From contig JAZKJV010003372.1 in the NCBI GenBank assembly GCA_037367405.1, positions 1-64,000 on the forward strand: a stretch of DNA of 64,000 nt, read 5' to 3'. This document shows positions 22,701 through 32,971 of the stretch, piece after piece. A model generated the notes under the pieces. It made no database searches, had not been told where the DNA came from, and saw only the letters and a list, made by a program, of their open reading frames with translations. A program made the position numbers and the translations under genes. Source of the stretch: Ottelia alismoides. Lineage: Eukaryota; Streptophyta; Magnoliopsida; Alismatales; Hydrocharitaceae. The first letter of the stretch is position 1. Every line of letters starts with the position of its first letter.

Positions 22701-23312
22701 ACTTCAAAAATTCATAACTAATTCATTAAAAATCCTCTAAAAACGTACAACATATCATTTTAAATTTATTTTCATCTACTTCTTACAGAAAATATAACAA
22801 AAAGATTTTGTTACTGTTTGCTTTCTTAAAAATCACAAAAAAAACATTACTGTTATCAATAAAAAGATACATTCTTCACCTTAAAAATAAACCAACACCA
22901 TAAAAATTTTAATAACCTTCTAAAAAAATGCATAAAAACAGTAAAACACATTAAAAATATAAAAAGTACAAAAGAAAATTCAAATAAAAATTTAAACATT
23001 TTCTAAAATAATAAAAAATCATAAAATACATAAAAATACAAAAACAATTTAAAATTCATTAAAATTCAAAGAAATATTCCGAAAAATCCCTAAAAATAAA
23101 ATAAAAATTAGGATACCTTTTGCCTAAGTTTTTTCTATCGATTTCCCCTAGTTCTAAACAGTTTGCCTCCTTGAGTTCGACACTCCCATACTTGACACTA
23201 TACATCTTGTTTAGGAGTATAAATAAAAAAGAGGATTAATTAATTTTAATCTTTTCTGACAAAAACCCACTCTATCAACAACGACCGCAATCTATTTTCT
23301 GTCTCTTTTGCA
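19752..23312 (+). repeat. E2 3' LTR
   Basis: 3561 bp from TGTAGAATCCGTGATTCATC to TCTCTTTTGCA. The start follows the PPT. The end was placed by aligning its last 150 bases with the end of the E1 LTR (shared pattern CAA-C-ACCGCA-TC ... TCA/GCA). It contains GTCGAC ... AGTAGGGGGAGATAAGG, also present in the E1 LTR, and a palindrome at 20827-20858. A TATA box lies at 21046, a GA repeat at 21119-21138 and AT-rich U5 sequence at 22380-23110. The exact end is inferred because the 5' copy is outside the window. Confidence 0.75.
20827..21054 (+). promoter_or_regulatory. E2 LTR promoter: inverted repeat and TATA box
   Basis: GATGAACAGTGCC (20827-20839) and GGCACTGTTCATC (20846-20858) form a perfect 13-bp inverted repeat with a 6-base loop. 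TATAAATAG lies at 21046-21054, followed by a GA-rich leader. Sequence downstream of the TATA is GC-rich, consistent with the start of R. Confidence 0.7.
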
Positions 23313-26300
23313 GGAGTTCGGAAGTAGACTAAGAGGTGTTTTTCACCAGCTTCTTTGGGAACCTAATGTATTGGGGCAACTATATAAATGATCGATTATT
23401 CTATTCTTTATATTTTTACTCTTTCTATGTTTTTAAATAATTGTACATATTATATAAAATATATTGAAAACATAACATAAATAAAAACATTAAAATACAC
23501 TTAAAATAAATAATAAAGTTAAATACATGGGTATATTATACCTATAATGTCTATACATCTATTTATTTATATACACAAACATGATAATATAAATACAATG
23601 AAAATATTTAAATATGTATAAATTAATATTGTAAATATACAAAACATGTAAATATGACATATGCATATAAAATAAAAAATAATATGCAAAATAAAGGTAT
23701 ATATATACCTATATATGTGCGTGTAAATATTAACATCAAACAAATTATGTTGTAAAAATAAATGAAGATCATGATAAAATAGTTTATAAAATAATAAGCA
23801 CTATCAATTTTTAAGTTTTATTTAATAAAACTTTTTATTAATTTATTTTGATTTTTCTTCCTTTTTCTATTTTATTTTGTCATGTTGTGTCCAGCGTGGA
23901 CCAATCAAGATGAGTCTTGTGTTGACCCCAGGTCAACTATACCACCTTAGGGTTGACGACCGATCATAGTCATGACCTGCTGACTTCACTAACTTTCACG
24001 ACAATTGCACGCCTCATTCTCCCTTGAGCCCTTCAACATTTTTGTGCAACACATACCTCTCCATCTTGCTATAATCATAGATCCCACACACCTTTTTTCA
24101 TATTCATGCAACCTCAGCTCGAACCTCGCTCCTCCACCATGTCTATAAATAAAACCCATATTCTTCCTTTACCTTTTTGATACATTCTCACTCACTCGTA
24201 ACCCCTTAATCCTTTATCTGGAAGCTCCCTCGTGATAGTAGGTGAGATCCCTAGGTTCTAGACGTGGAGAAGGAGGAGGAGGAACCTGATCCAGCCATCG
24301 ATGGAGGTCCCTCTAGGCGGTCATCTATTCCCAGATATCCAATCATGTATGAGCTATCATTTTAGGTTAATTAGGTTGCATTTTCAGATTTTAGTGTAGC
24401 CTCATATTTTTTTCATGTCGTTTCCTTTGATTTAGCGTAGATTTTCAAATCTATGTTTACTAGAGCTTAGAGCTTCAGCCATCGTTCCATAGTTATTCAC
24501 TTATTGTTCCGACCATCTATGACCTCCACCACCTTCCCCATCCATTTCTTCATCAAATCCTCCATATTGGTCAACTTGATCCTCCTCATATACGAGAATC
24601 CGATCTCCATCAGGTGTATCGTCGGAGGTCGTCACGTTCATCTCTCCCTTGAGCCATACAACTTCAGTTTGGGTCAAGAGCATAGCTCTCGAGCCCCTCT
24701 ATCTGTTGCGCAGTTTTGGGATATAGAAGAAGCACCTGGAACTCAGATTTGACGAAGAATTCATTCCCCAATTTCTCGGATAAGAAAGTACTGACGGGCA
24801 TCCTCGATGAGGCATGGACACTATTGAAGCCTCCTGCAGGTGCAGAGCCATCACGGGAAGCTCTTGAGCCGGTCAACAACCCATGAGAACGTCAGAGCTC
24901 GGAGATATTGAAGATCAAAGTGAAGAACAGGAAGAGTTCTTCCCTATTTTTCTAAGGACCCTCCAGGCCATTGGACGATGAAGGTGCTCCACATCTAATC
25001 TGGAGCATTGATTTGAGGCGAACCGGTGCCTCGCCTCGACCATCAAATTTTAAGTGATGCTACATGGCATACAATTGATCGTTGCATGAACCATACATGC
25101 GAAGCATGCTGCCTCCTGGATATATTATGTTGAATCCCTGTGCCTTTTTGTATTTCATTTTAATATTATAAATTAAAATTACAATGTAATATTTTTAAGT
25201 TTATTTGCAATCTAGACCTTGAACTTTTATGTATTTACTATCTGGTCCTTTTGCCTCATGTATAGTCCTACATGAGGTATTGTAAATATTGCTTCTATGC
25301 CCTTTAAATCTTTAGACCTGTTAGAAAATGCATTTATAGTTTATTTAAATTGCAAATAGATCCTTACCAGCAATGCATTTTATTTTTGTTATTGTACTTT
25401 TATTAAATATTTTCTTTGTACTAAAATTGGTAGGAAAATTATGTTAGATGCATGTAAATGTGCTTAATCACATATATTTTTCGTAGGCCATTTAAGTTAC
25501 TTTTCATTTTAAAAAAATAAAAAAAACATGCATTTATCTCTGATTTATCATATAAAAACCCATAAAAATTAGAAAACACCACCAAAAATCCAAAAAATAT
25601 AGTATGTATATTATATTATATTCTCCAACATATACAAAAAGTCACTAAAAATAAAATAGAAAACCTAAAAATAACAAAACCTTAAAATCTCATAAAAACT
25701 AACAAAAATTCCATAAATTTTCTAAAAATACAACCTTTTGTTTTTGAATTTTCTTTATAATATACAATATATATTAAAAATAGTTTTGGGTTAATTTTGG
25801 ACTTATATATTTATTAAACCCTGAACTAGTTATGATATTTAATATAGTCACAGTTTGTACATATTTCAACTTTAAAAATTAACAAAAATAGAAAATTTAA
25901 TATAAAAATTAACTAAATGAGAGAAAAAAATATAAAAATCACAAAAAAATATTTTTCTTATTTTGAATAATTTTTGACTTATTAATAAATATAAAAGTTA
26001 CATTCAATATCTACTATATATTACTTATATAGGGAATAATATCTACTATTATTATAAATAATTAATCTTATATTATTTAAAAATAAAAAATAAATTACAA
26101 ATTTGCAAAATTAAAAATAAAATATAGAACTTAAAATATATAAATATAAAATACAAAATAATTAAAAATCCATAAAAAAATATAATTAAAAACCCATAAA
26201 AATAAGGAAAACAAGACAAGGACTACCCTACATTTTGCATCCCAGTGTTTGAGACTCTACCTACTTACGCATATAAACTTATTTATGTAGAGTTATAATA

Positions 26301-26428
26301 AATTTCGACCTGCACACACTTGACTAATTTATCTGCATGTGGTTTAATTGTTGTCTAAATTTAGATCGGTCGACACAATGATTGGTATGTTAGCTTGTTA
26401 GCACACTACGACGGGTCCTATTCAATAA
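23313..26428 (+). repeat. E4: truncated Athila LTR interrupted by E2
   Basis: Resumes after the E2 LTR and is colinear with the E1 LTR. It has the GGTATATTATACCTAT-type stretch at 23525-23545, GTCCAGCGTGGACCAA and TTGACCCCAGGTCAAC near 23890-23935, a TATA box at 24144, and an end segment (26280-26428) matching the last 150 bases of the E1 LTR. It ends next to a decayed PBS. The missing 5' part should lie beyond the E2 5' LTR, left of the window. Candidate E2 target duplication: GGAGT at 23313-23317. Confidence 0.7.
24144..24153 (+). promoter_or_regulatory. E4 LTR TATA box
   Basis: TATAAATAAA, about 250 bp downstream of the decayed palindrome GTCCAGCGTGGAC, the same geometry as in E1 and E2. 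Confidence 0.5.
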
Positions 26429-26429
26429 A

Positions 26430-27400
26430 TGATGTCACTGCCGGGGAAGTTGTGGTAGGGTAGATTAGTGTACACATATTATCTGCTTTATTTTTATATG
26501 TTCTTTATTTTTAGTTGATAATTGCTTATATGTTCTAATCACCATCTTTGGTTGATTTTGTTGCAATTGTTCGCGTAGCGAGGGTGGATCTTCGAAGAGA
26601 ACCGACGCACCCAAGCGAGGCAAAGGACGGATCACTCAGACCGAGCCAAGAGGAGAGAGCAACAGAAGCCGAGTACGAGATCGAGAAGAACATTAGCTTT
26701 AGTATAGTATAGATTTTACTTTCTTTTGTGAGAGATATGTTGTAATGAATTGTAATAATTGACACTCCGGACACTTAGACACTTCATGGGTATGTTTACC
26801 AAGTGTTTGTTTACTTGGGACTCGCGTGATTTTTGTCATGTTTTCATCACTTCTGCTTTTGACTATCCCTAATCTTCCCTTTATTATCTTTTATCTCTTG
26901 TATTTTGTGTTCTACGACTTTCTTTTTCTCTGTTTGGTGGGCTTGAGCCCCTTGTTCTAGGTTTCTTTTTGGTTGATCCAGGTAGCACTATGTCCAACTG
27001 TAATCAAGAATTTTGTACATATAGTTCAATTGGACTTAGTCATATTAATAAATCCATGTTTCCCGAGTAGAAGTTCCCACTAGGTCGGTTCCCACTTGCA
27101 CACATATAGATTAGTTTTATTTTTATGCACATATCATACTGCATGTAGACTGCTAGAGTCAGGTACGTATTTCTTACTCTAGAATTTGCATTCATTGATT
27201 ATTATGCATCGTCTTTTCCAATTTCATTACACCTATTTTCTTAGATTTAGAAAATAAAATAGAGTTGGAAAATTCGTTAGACATTTTCTTTATTATAAAA
27301 TACTAAAAAATTGATCACCAATAAAATTGAGAATGCTAATTAAACTCGGTCCTAAAAAAGAAATGTAAGGACAAATTTCATTATTTTGTGACTGAGGCCG
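26430..27400 (+). mobile_element. E4 PBS and leader remnant
   Basis: TGATGTCACTGCCGGGGA at 26430-26447 aligns with the tRNA-Asp PBS at 13 of 18 positions, and all five differences are transitions. The following 900 bases match the E1 leader in order: GAGGGTGGATC region, AGAGGAGAGAGCAA, TTTTGTGAGAGA, TTGTAATAATTGACA, CGGACACTTAGACAC, GTTTACTTGGGA. No gag is visible; the element is cut off at about 27400, where unrelated sequence begins. Confidence 0.65.
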
Positions 27401-28145
27401 GCGGTGGAAAGAAAAAGCCTAGGCGTCGGTCCCATCTCTCTCCAACTTTCTTGATTTCTGTTCTGATGAACTATTACCCCTGGATATCGGTTGACATTGA
27501 CATATAGGCCACACCCAGGAGTCTTTAGCCTTGCAAGGTGGTCCTTGCTGATTCACATGGTATTCCACGTTTGCAGACATCCGATCTGACTTGCCTACGC
27601 TGTCGTCACAAGCCCTCCAGAACCCCAGTTCTGCAGCTGGCACTTCCCAAGGGACCTTGCAAGACCCGCAAAAAGGTCCAGTGACATTCGACGACCCCTG
27701 GTTGTTTCAGCAAGGAGTCTGCACATGCGGTCTCGACCGGGCGCGGGAAATCAGTGGCCGACCCTTCTCCGTCCTTACCTGCATAACGACCTCAGCCAAA
27801 TTCTTTGGGGATATCAGATGATGAAAGTCAACTTGAAGAGAATGACCTCCACCACCCATTGTCTATCAAGACCACTTCCACCAATCACAAAGTGGTCCAA
27901 TCTTCTCTCCAACCTCCTTCTCCCGCTGTCATATCCGTCCCCTTTCCTGAGGCCCCTCATATATAGTATCTAGTGTGAATAATGTTCGAGAAACCCGCAT
28001 TATCAGGAAGACTAGCTGGCACCTTTCCGTCGACCTTCAAGTCGTCACTCGAAAGGCAGATCAGGGGCAAGCAATTGCTGACCTGCTAGCTGATCACCTA
28101 GCCTCACTCACCCCCGCTCGATCGCAACGTGATATATATTGAAGA
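27400..28145 (+). mobile_element. Ty3/gypsy fossil with RNase H C-terminus
   Basis: At 27990-28110 one frame reads TSWHLSVDLQVVTRKADQGQ followed by AIADLLADHLASL, matching the end of gypsy RNase H (typical V-T-x-K-A-x-K-G-Q-A-x-A-D-x-L-A). It stops at 28140. Upstream 27400-27980 has no recognisable domain. It may belong to the mitochondrial-like block that follows, since plant mitochondrial DNA often carries such fragments. Confidence 0.5.
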
Positions 28146-31100
28146 AAAGTCAACCATTTTTGATAGTTATATCTCTTCGCTTTTTTGATAGTTGGAATGA
28201 ATTTAGCACATGAAACTCACGGGCTCGACATTACTTATGCACTTCAACACTGAGAAGAGGGAAATCCCTTGTATCTGCCGCTAGCTCTTTCGCCTTCTTT
28301 CTAGTGGAAAAGCCCCGCGGAAAACTCTCGACGGTAAAGACTCATCCAGGAAAAGACTTGGCTGAAACCGCGGCCTCAGTCGATCAAGAGTCTGAGGCAG
28401 GTAGAGATCCGCGTTATATATCAAGATAGGAAATCTCGAAAAAAAGCCTTTCTCATTATTCGCGATTATCAGCAGTAGGCGATTCGAACCACTTTCTCAG
28501 AGAATCTGGGCCGCCCGAATAGACGATGTGTGAGCGGATATACAAGAGTTTCTATATATAAGTTCTTTAACAGGCTATTATAATATTCTTCAAACTACAT
28601 AATATTATTCAAACGTCGGATATAATTTAGAGGTGCTTTATATTGTTTTAATAGTAGTAATATATTTAATAAAGATATCAAAATCAGACTAAAATCAAAT
28701 AATCGCGATATGAAATGAAATACCTACTAAGATATGCTAGCTTGAGCCGCCTTTTATATTAGTAGTTAGTAGTTGTTTTTTAAGAGCTCAAAATATCTAT
28801 ATAAAAATGTTAGTTAAAAATGTCAAAAATAGAGCTAATTTGCCACTTATTTATTATATAAATATGTTATCAAAAGTATGAGATGCTAGATATATATACG
28901 CGGGGGGTGGAACTGGTACCAGGTAGAATTGCATTATTATCCTATCGATCGGACTGACCGTGCGAAGAGACGGAGTGAGAAGAATTCACTAACTGACCCT
29001 AGTCTACTGTTATGCTGATTGATTATATGACTAGAACTAGTGAACGACTCCACCTCGACCAGCCAACAGTGTCAAAGTCTCCAGCCACAGGGCCCCGGGA
29101 ATGCATGAACTGCTTTCCTTTCCCGGTCGCTTGCTACGGAGTCGTACTACAACTATCAAGTTTTCCTTTCTCTCCCGAAGACCCAAGTCGGAACCAACTA
29201 ATAACTAAGCGCACCAAATATATATTAAATCAAGCTCTGCTTCTTTGCTTTGACGACAGACCCACCCGTGACGTGAAGAGACCGACAAGCAGACAACAAT
29301 CCTCACTGCGACTCTCGTACAACCTTCTCCCTGACTTCACAGTCATCCACCAATTCATTATTATATAGTATTTAAAGGACCACACCACATCATAGTTAGT
29401 GCCCAGACTTAACTGAGTCACCTCCTGCGTCCTCGCTGAAGAGGTCTAGTTCCCCTAGTAGTAGAATCATCCATGAGAATTGACAGCGTAGTGGGAATAA
29501 AGCGTGTGAGGGCCTGTTGTTCCCCCCACAGCCAAGTGGGCTTTGATCACGTCGAGGGTCCATCAGAGCACGTATTTCTTTTTTGGTCGCAACCTGCAGC
29601 ACTCCGAAGGGTGCGTCGAGAGGCTGAAGTGGAACCGATCTTTGTCAGGTTTTCCGGTCGAATCATCCCTGCCCGAAGTCCAGATCTTTGTGGAGCCAGG
29701 ATTGGGCGAGTCGCTTATTGCGTCAATGCCTAGTGGAGAGGCAATTCCCCGTCAATTATATTCGAAAGTGAGCCCCGGTGACGAGAGTTGCAGCGAACGT
29801 TGACTTTCTTCCAGATCAAAATGACATATTATATCGCGTAGCTCGAATGGCATTGATTCACTGCCATGACTTCTTTCTATCTTCCCCAATTTCTAGATAA
29901 AGAAAATAATCGATTTGAAGAAGCTGCTTGAAAACCCTAGAAGACGACGAATCCATCTGAAGATCTCCCTCTGGCGGTCATCCGGTGATCAGATAGAGAC
30001 CCGAAAGCGCAAGTTCAGAACAAAGATCTTTGGGCGAAGAAGGGAGCAGCCGGCCTTGGTTGGTGCATGGTTCAGTCCCGAAGGAAAGGACTCAGCCGAA
30101 CTTGACCACGTACTCAAGCCCTTTCTCGACATACTTTTTGGTAGTACTGGTGACCAAATAGATAGCTCAAACCCGAATGAAAACGTATAAATTTGATCAC
30201 TTTGATATAATCTTTGAGTTATTTTGTCTAGTTGATAAGAAAAACTATCGCGATTAGAAAAGGGATTATAGGGGCTGGTCTCTTCTTTAATAAGAACTGA
30301 GGGAAAACCTGCCTTGAATGCACATACCTAGTTAACAGCTCTATCCTTAAGGCATTCGCATGGGCGGCCCGGTGCCTGCCCTGCCTTCTCTAGTGAAAGA
30401 GAATAAGCTCCATTCGCTTTTGAGCTCTGCTCCCTCTTGCTCTTCCCGCGACTACCTTGCTTTTTCGCAATCAAGCGCTTACTCGCTCTTTCCCCGTAGC
30501 GAATCAAAGAATCTTCCCTGACTTACCTTTGCACTTCCCCGGTATGAGACTTCTCTACTTTCCCCGGGTGTGAACCGGATAGAAAGAAAGAAAAGTGATG
30601 AAAACTGACCGACCCCCTCTAGCCTTCCGGGGGCTCGCATCCAAAACTCACGATCTTTCTTTTAGCTTATATATATATCGTTTTTCGGTATTTTCTGAAA
30701 CCTATGGTCAAAGAGATCTAGCTACTACCATACCGCCTTACTCGCCTCGGCTTTTCCCTTAGAAATCTTGTTGTTGACTTGCCTGAGACCGCTGTGACTG
30801 CGCTCCTTCCCCAGCTCGTCGAATTCCCGCCGCTGCCCTCGGAGAAGCCCGGGTATCGTAGGTCACTGCCTTGCTTCTCACTTCCAGAGCTTGCTAAAAG
30901 GAAAAGGGCCTCAGGCGGCGGCAAGAACTGAGAAAAAAGCTTCTCACATCTTCCCGATACTATCTTTTTCTAATATTATAGATTAGGGGTCTAGTCTAGT
31001 CCACTCGCGATTTGATATAGTAGAAGTCGGCATCTCTCTCCCGCTCTGGCCAACCTCGCTCACCTGGAACTCTCACTGAAACTGCGCGTGTAGACTATCT

Positions 31101-32971
31101 GATCCTAGCCCTAGGACTATCGAGAAAGGTTGAAGGCAAGAGGCCAATTCGACAGGCTAAGAGCTGTCGAACTCTAGACCTCCTATGCGTCGGAAGGCCT
31201 CATTCTCTTCCTACCCAGCTTTGAGGGCTTTTGGCTTAGGGGCATTGCCGCGGTAGGTCGAGGGCTAAGAATGATTACCGGCGACTATATATAAGTAATC
31301 TGAATGATGATTCCAATAATACAAACAATTTATATTAGTTATCTCAGACATCTTTTCATAGACGCTTTCTTTCGACTCGCATATCTCTGCGGACTAGTGG
31401 GCAGTTAGCTTGATTGTGCGGTAACGATGCTAGGGAGGGGCAAGGTAGGCATTCCAGGTCAGAAATATATAAGAAGAATAGGCGAATTTCTGAAACTTTG
31501 CTTTTTAGTAGATCGTGGAGGATGACTTCTTGCTAAATTCTTCGGCACTATGGTATCACAGCCTACCATCACCCTGCCCCTTGACGCTCCGAGAAAAGGA
31601 GGTCAGGGACTACCCTCTCTCTCCCCGTACCTACGAGTCGGTTGATGAGTCCATGCTATCTAACTACTTTCTTATGCTCCTCGACTACTCCCGAATTCCC
31701 ATACTCTCTACTAATAGCTGGGGCCTGAGCTTGTAGAGACTTTCCTTGCACCCAGAACCTTCCTGCACCAGGCACTCTGACTATGCTTCCCATTCCCTCA
31801 AGGCAGTCGGCTGACCAGCCTTTGGTCAATCTATCCTCCCCTCTACACTATCGCCTACGCAAACTAGATATTCGGCCGGCTCGCGGTCTGCTACTTCCAC
31901 TGTTGATTGAGAATTTCCCGGGATTGATTGGTCTCCGGTTACCAAATATAGGATACAGGGCAGCGAAGTGTTGAGGCTCGTCCGTCTTTCTTCGGGTTAG
32001 GAGTGAGGTTGTCAGCTTTAGGGTACTAGTCCCATGTCTTGCCTTTCCGAGTAGTCCAATGTCCAAGCTTATTAGAGTAGGGCCTCCGGATCGGTAAGGC
32101 AAAAGGGATTAGGCCTAGGGCAATCGTCAGGTCCCTGGAAAGAGTCACGTAGCTCAACCCCCTCTGCATTCAAACCGGAGGTCTTAGTCAACAGGTGAAG
32201 AAGCGGTTATTGACAGGCAGGTAGCCGGTTTCACGGGGCGGAAGGCAGCCACAGGTTCTGAACGCTTCTTTTTACCTGGGAGATATGTGGAACCAGCCTA
32301 TAACTGAAGGGTGTCGAGGTTCAACCTCTGTGTCTACCGGGCTTTGTCAATCAGTGAGTGACCCTCGTAGTTGTGGTTGGTAACTCCAGACATCCGTCCG
32401 TCAGACGGAAGCCGCAGGGGGGCCTTTCGCTTCGGGTCGGGCTGGTCCTAGGGTCTTAGCATCCGAGCTCTTCACATTCATAGGTAGAGTCCGGGTCAGA
32501 ACTGCAGCTTCCACAGATTGATTGGGGCAGAGGCAGGTTCTCCTTATGGGTTCCCGAGGGGTGCTCAATCATTCCACAGAAAAAAGCAAGGAACTGGTCT
32601 GGTTTTTCCGGGGATGCGCTCTTTCTAGATCTTCACGGGGCGAGGCATCAGGAGTCATTTCACGGGAGGCTAAGACTGTGCTATAGTTAACTGTTGATGG
32701 GAAGGAGCGGGTGAAAGTGAAGATGTCATTCTCCTTGCTTAGCCGCTTAGAGTCCTACCTCTGTCAGCTTGAACTAGTGGATTAGAGAACTGCCCTGGTT
32801 CGCGCGCACACCCTAACACCCCTGGAATGCCTTTGTATCCCCAGTAAGCTGCTGTGATGCTACCTAGTCAGCTCTGAAACTTCTAACTCGCTAATAGCTC
32901 GCACCAATTATTTGCTTTTATATAGTAGTAAATTGCAGGGCCTTCTCTAGTAAAAAAACCCTTGTCCCGGG
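28146..32971. other. Probable mitochondrial-derived spacer DNA (NUMT), left part
   Basis: Nearly 5 kb of GC-balanced sequence, sharply different from the AT-rich LTR DNA on each side. It is rich in CTTTC/GAAAG, TAGTAGT and CTCGCTCTTTCCCC phrases typical in style of plant mitochondrial intergenic DNA (for example 30380-30600 and 32150-32600). I recognise no mitochondrial protein, rRNA or tRNA gene, and the short ORFs (for example 29012-29368, 29473-29803, 30718-30924, 31515-31736) match nothing I know. The assignment rests on compositional style only. The block resumes at 44365 after E3. Confidence 0.5.
32967..32971. other. E3 target site duplication, left copy
   Basis: CCGGG immediately before the 5' LTR; identical to 44360-44364. 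Confidence 0.92.

Larger units (their letters stand above)
10492..23312 (+). mobile_element. E2: Athila-type Ty3/gypsy retrotransposon, 5' LTR outside window
   Basis: Plus-strand Athila element beginning in mid-leader at the E1 junction and containing gag, protease, RT-RNase H, integrase, a hairpin array, a 3' UTR, PPT and the 3' LTR. Proteins are clearly related to E1 across gag, PR and RT. It carries many nonsense codons, mostly CAG to TAG and CGA to TGA, plus loss of catalytic residues in protease and integrase, so it is dead and older than E1. It sits inside the LTR of E4, as shown by E4 LTR sequence resuming at 23313. Confidence 0.87.

Noticed and set aside
24240..24990. Possible host exon in the E4 LTR region
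   Set aside because: Short ORFs on both strands without domains; the segment is downstream of the LTR TATA and colinear with the R/U5 region of related LTRs.
29012..31974. Several ORFs of 60-118 codons in the mitochondrial-like block
   Set aside because: No recognisable domains and no synteny with known mitochondrial genes; spacer ORFs of this size are expected by chance at this base composition.
32150..32420. Possible tRNA fragment (GAGGTTCAACCTCTGTG)
   Set aside because: A T-arm-like sequence alone; I could not place acceptor, D and anticodon arms around it.
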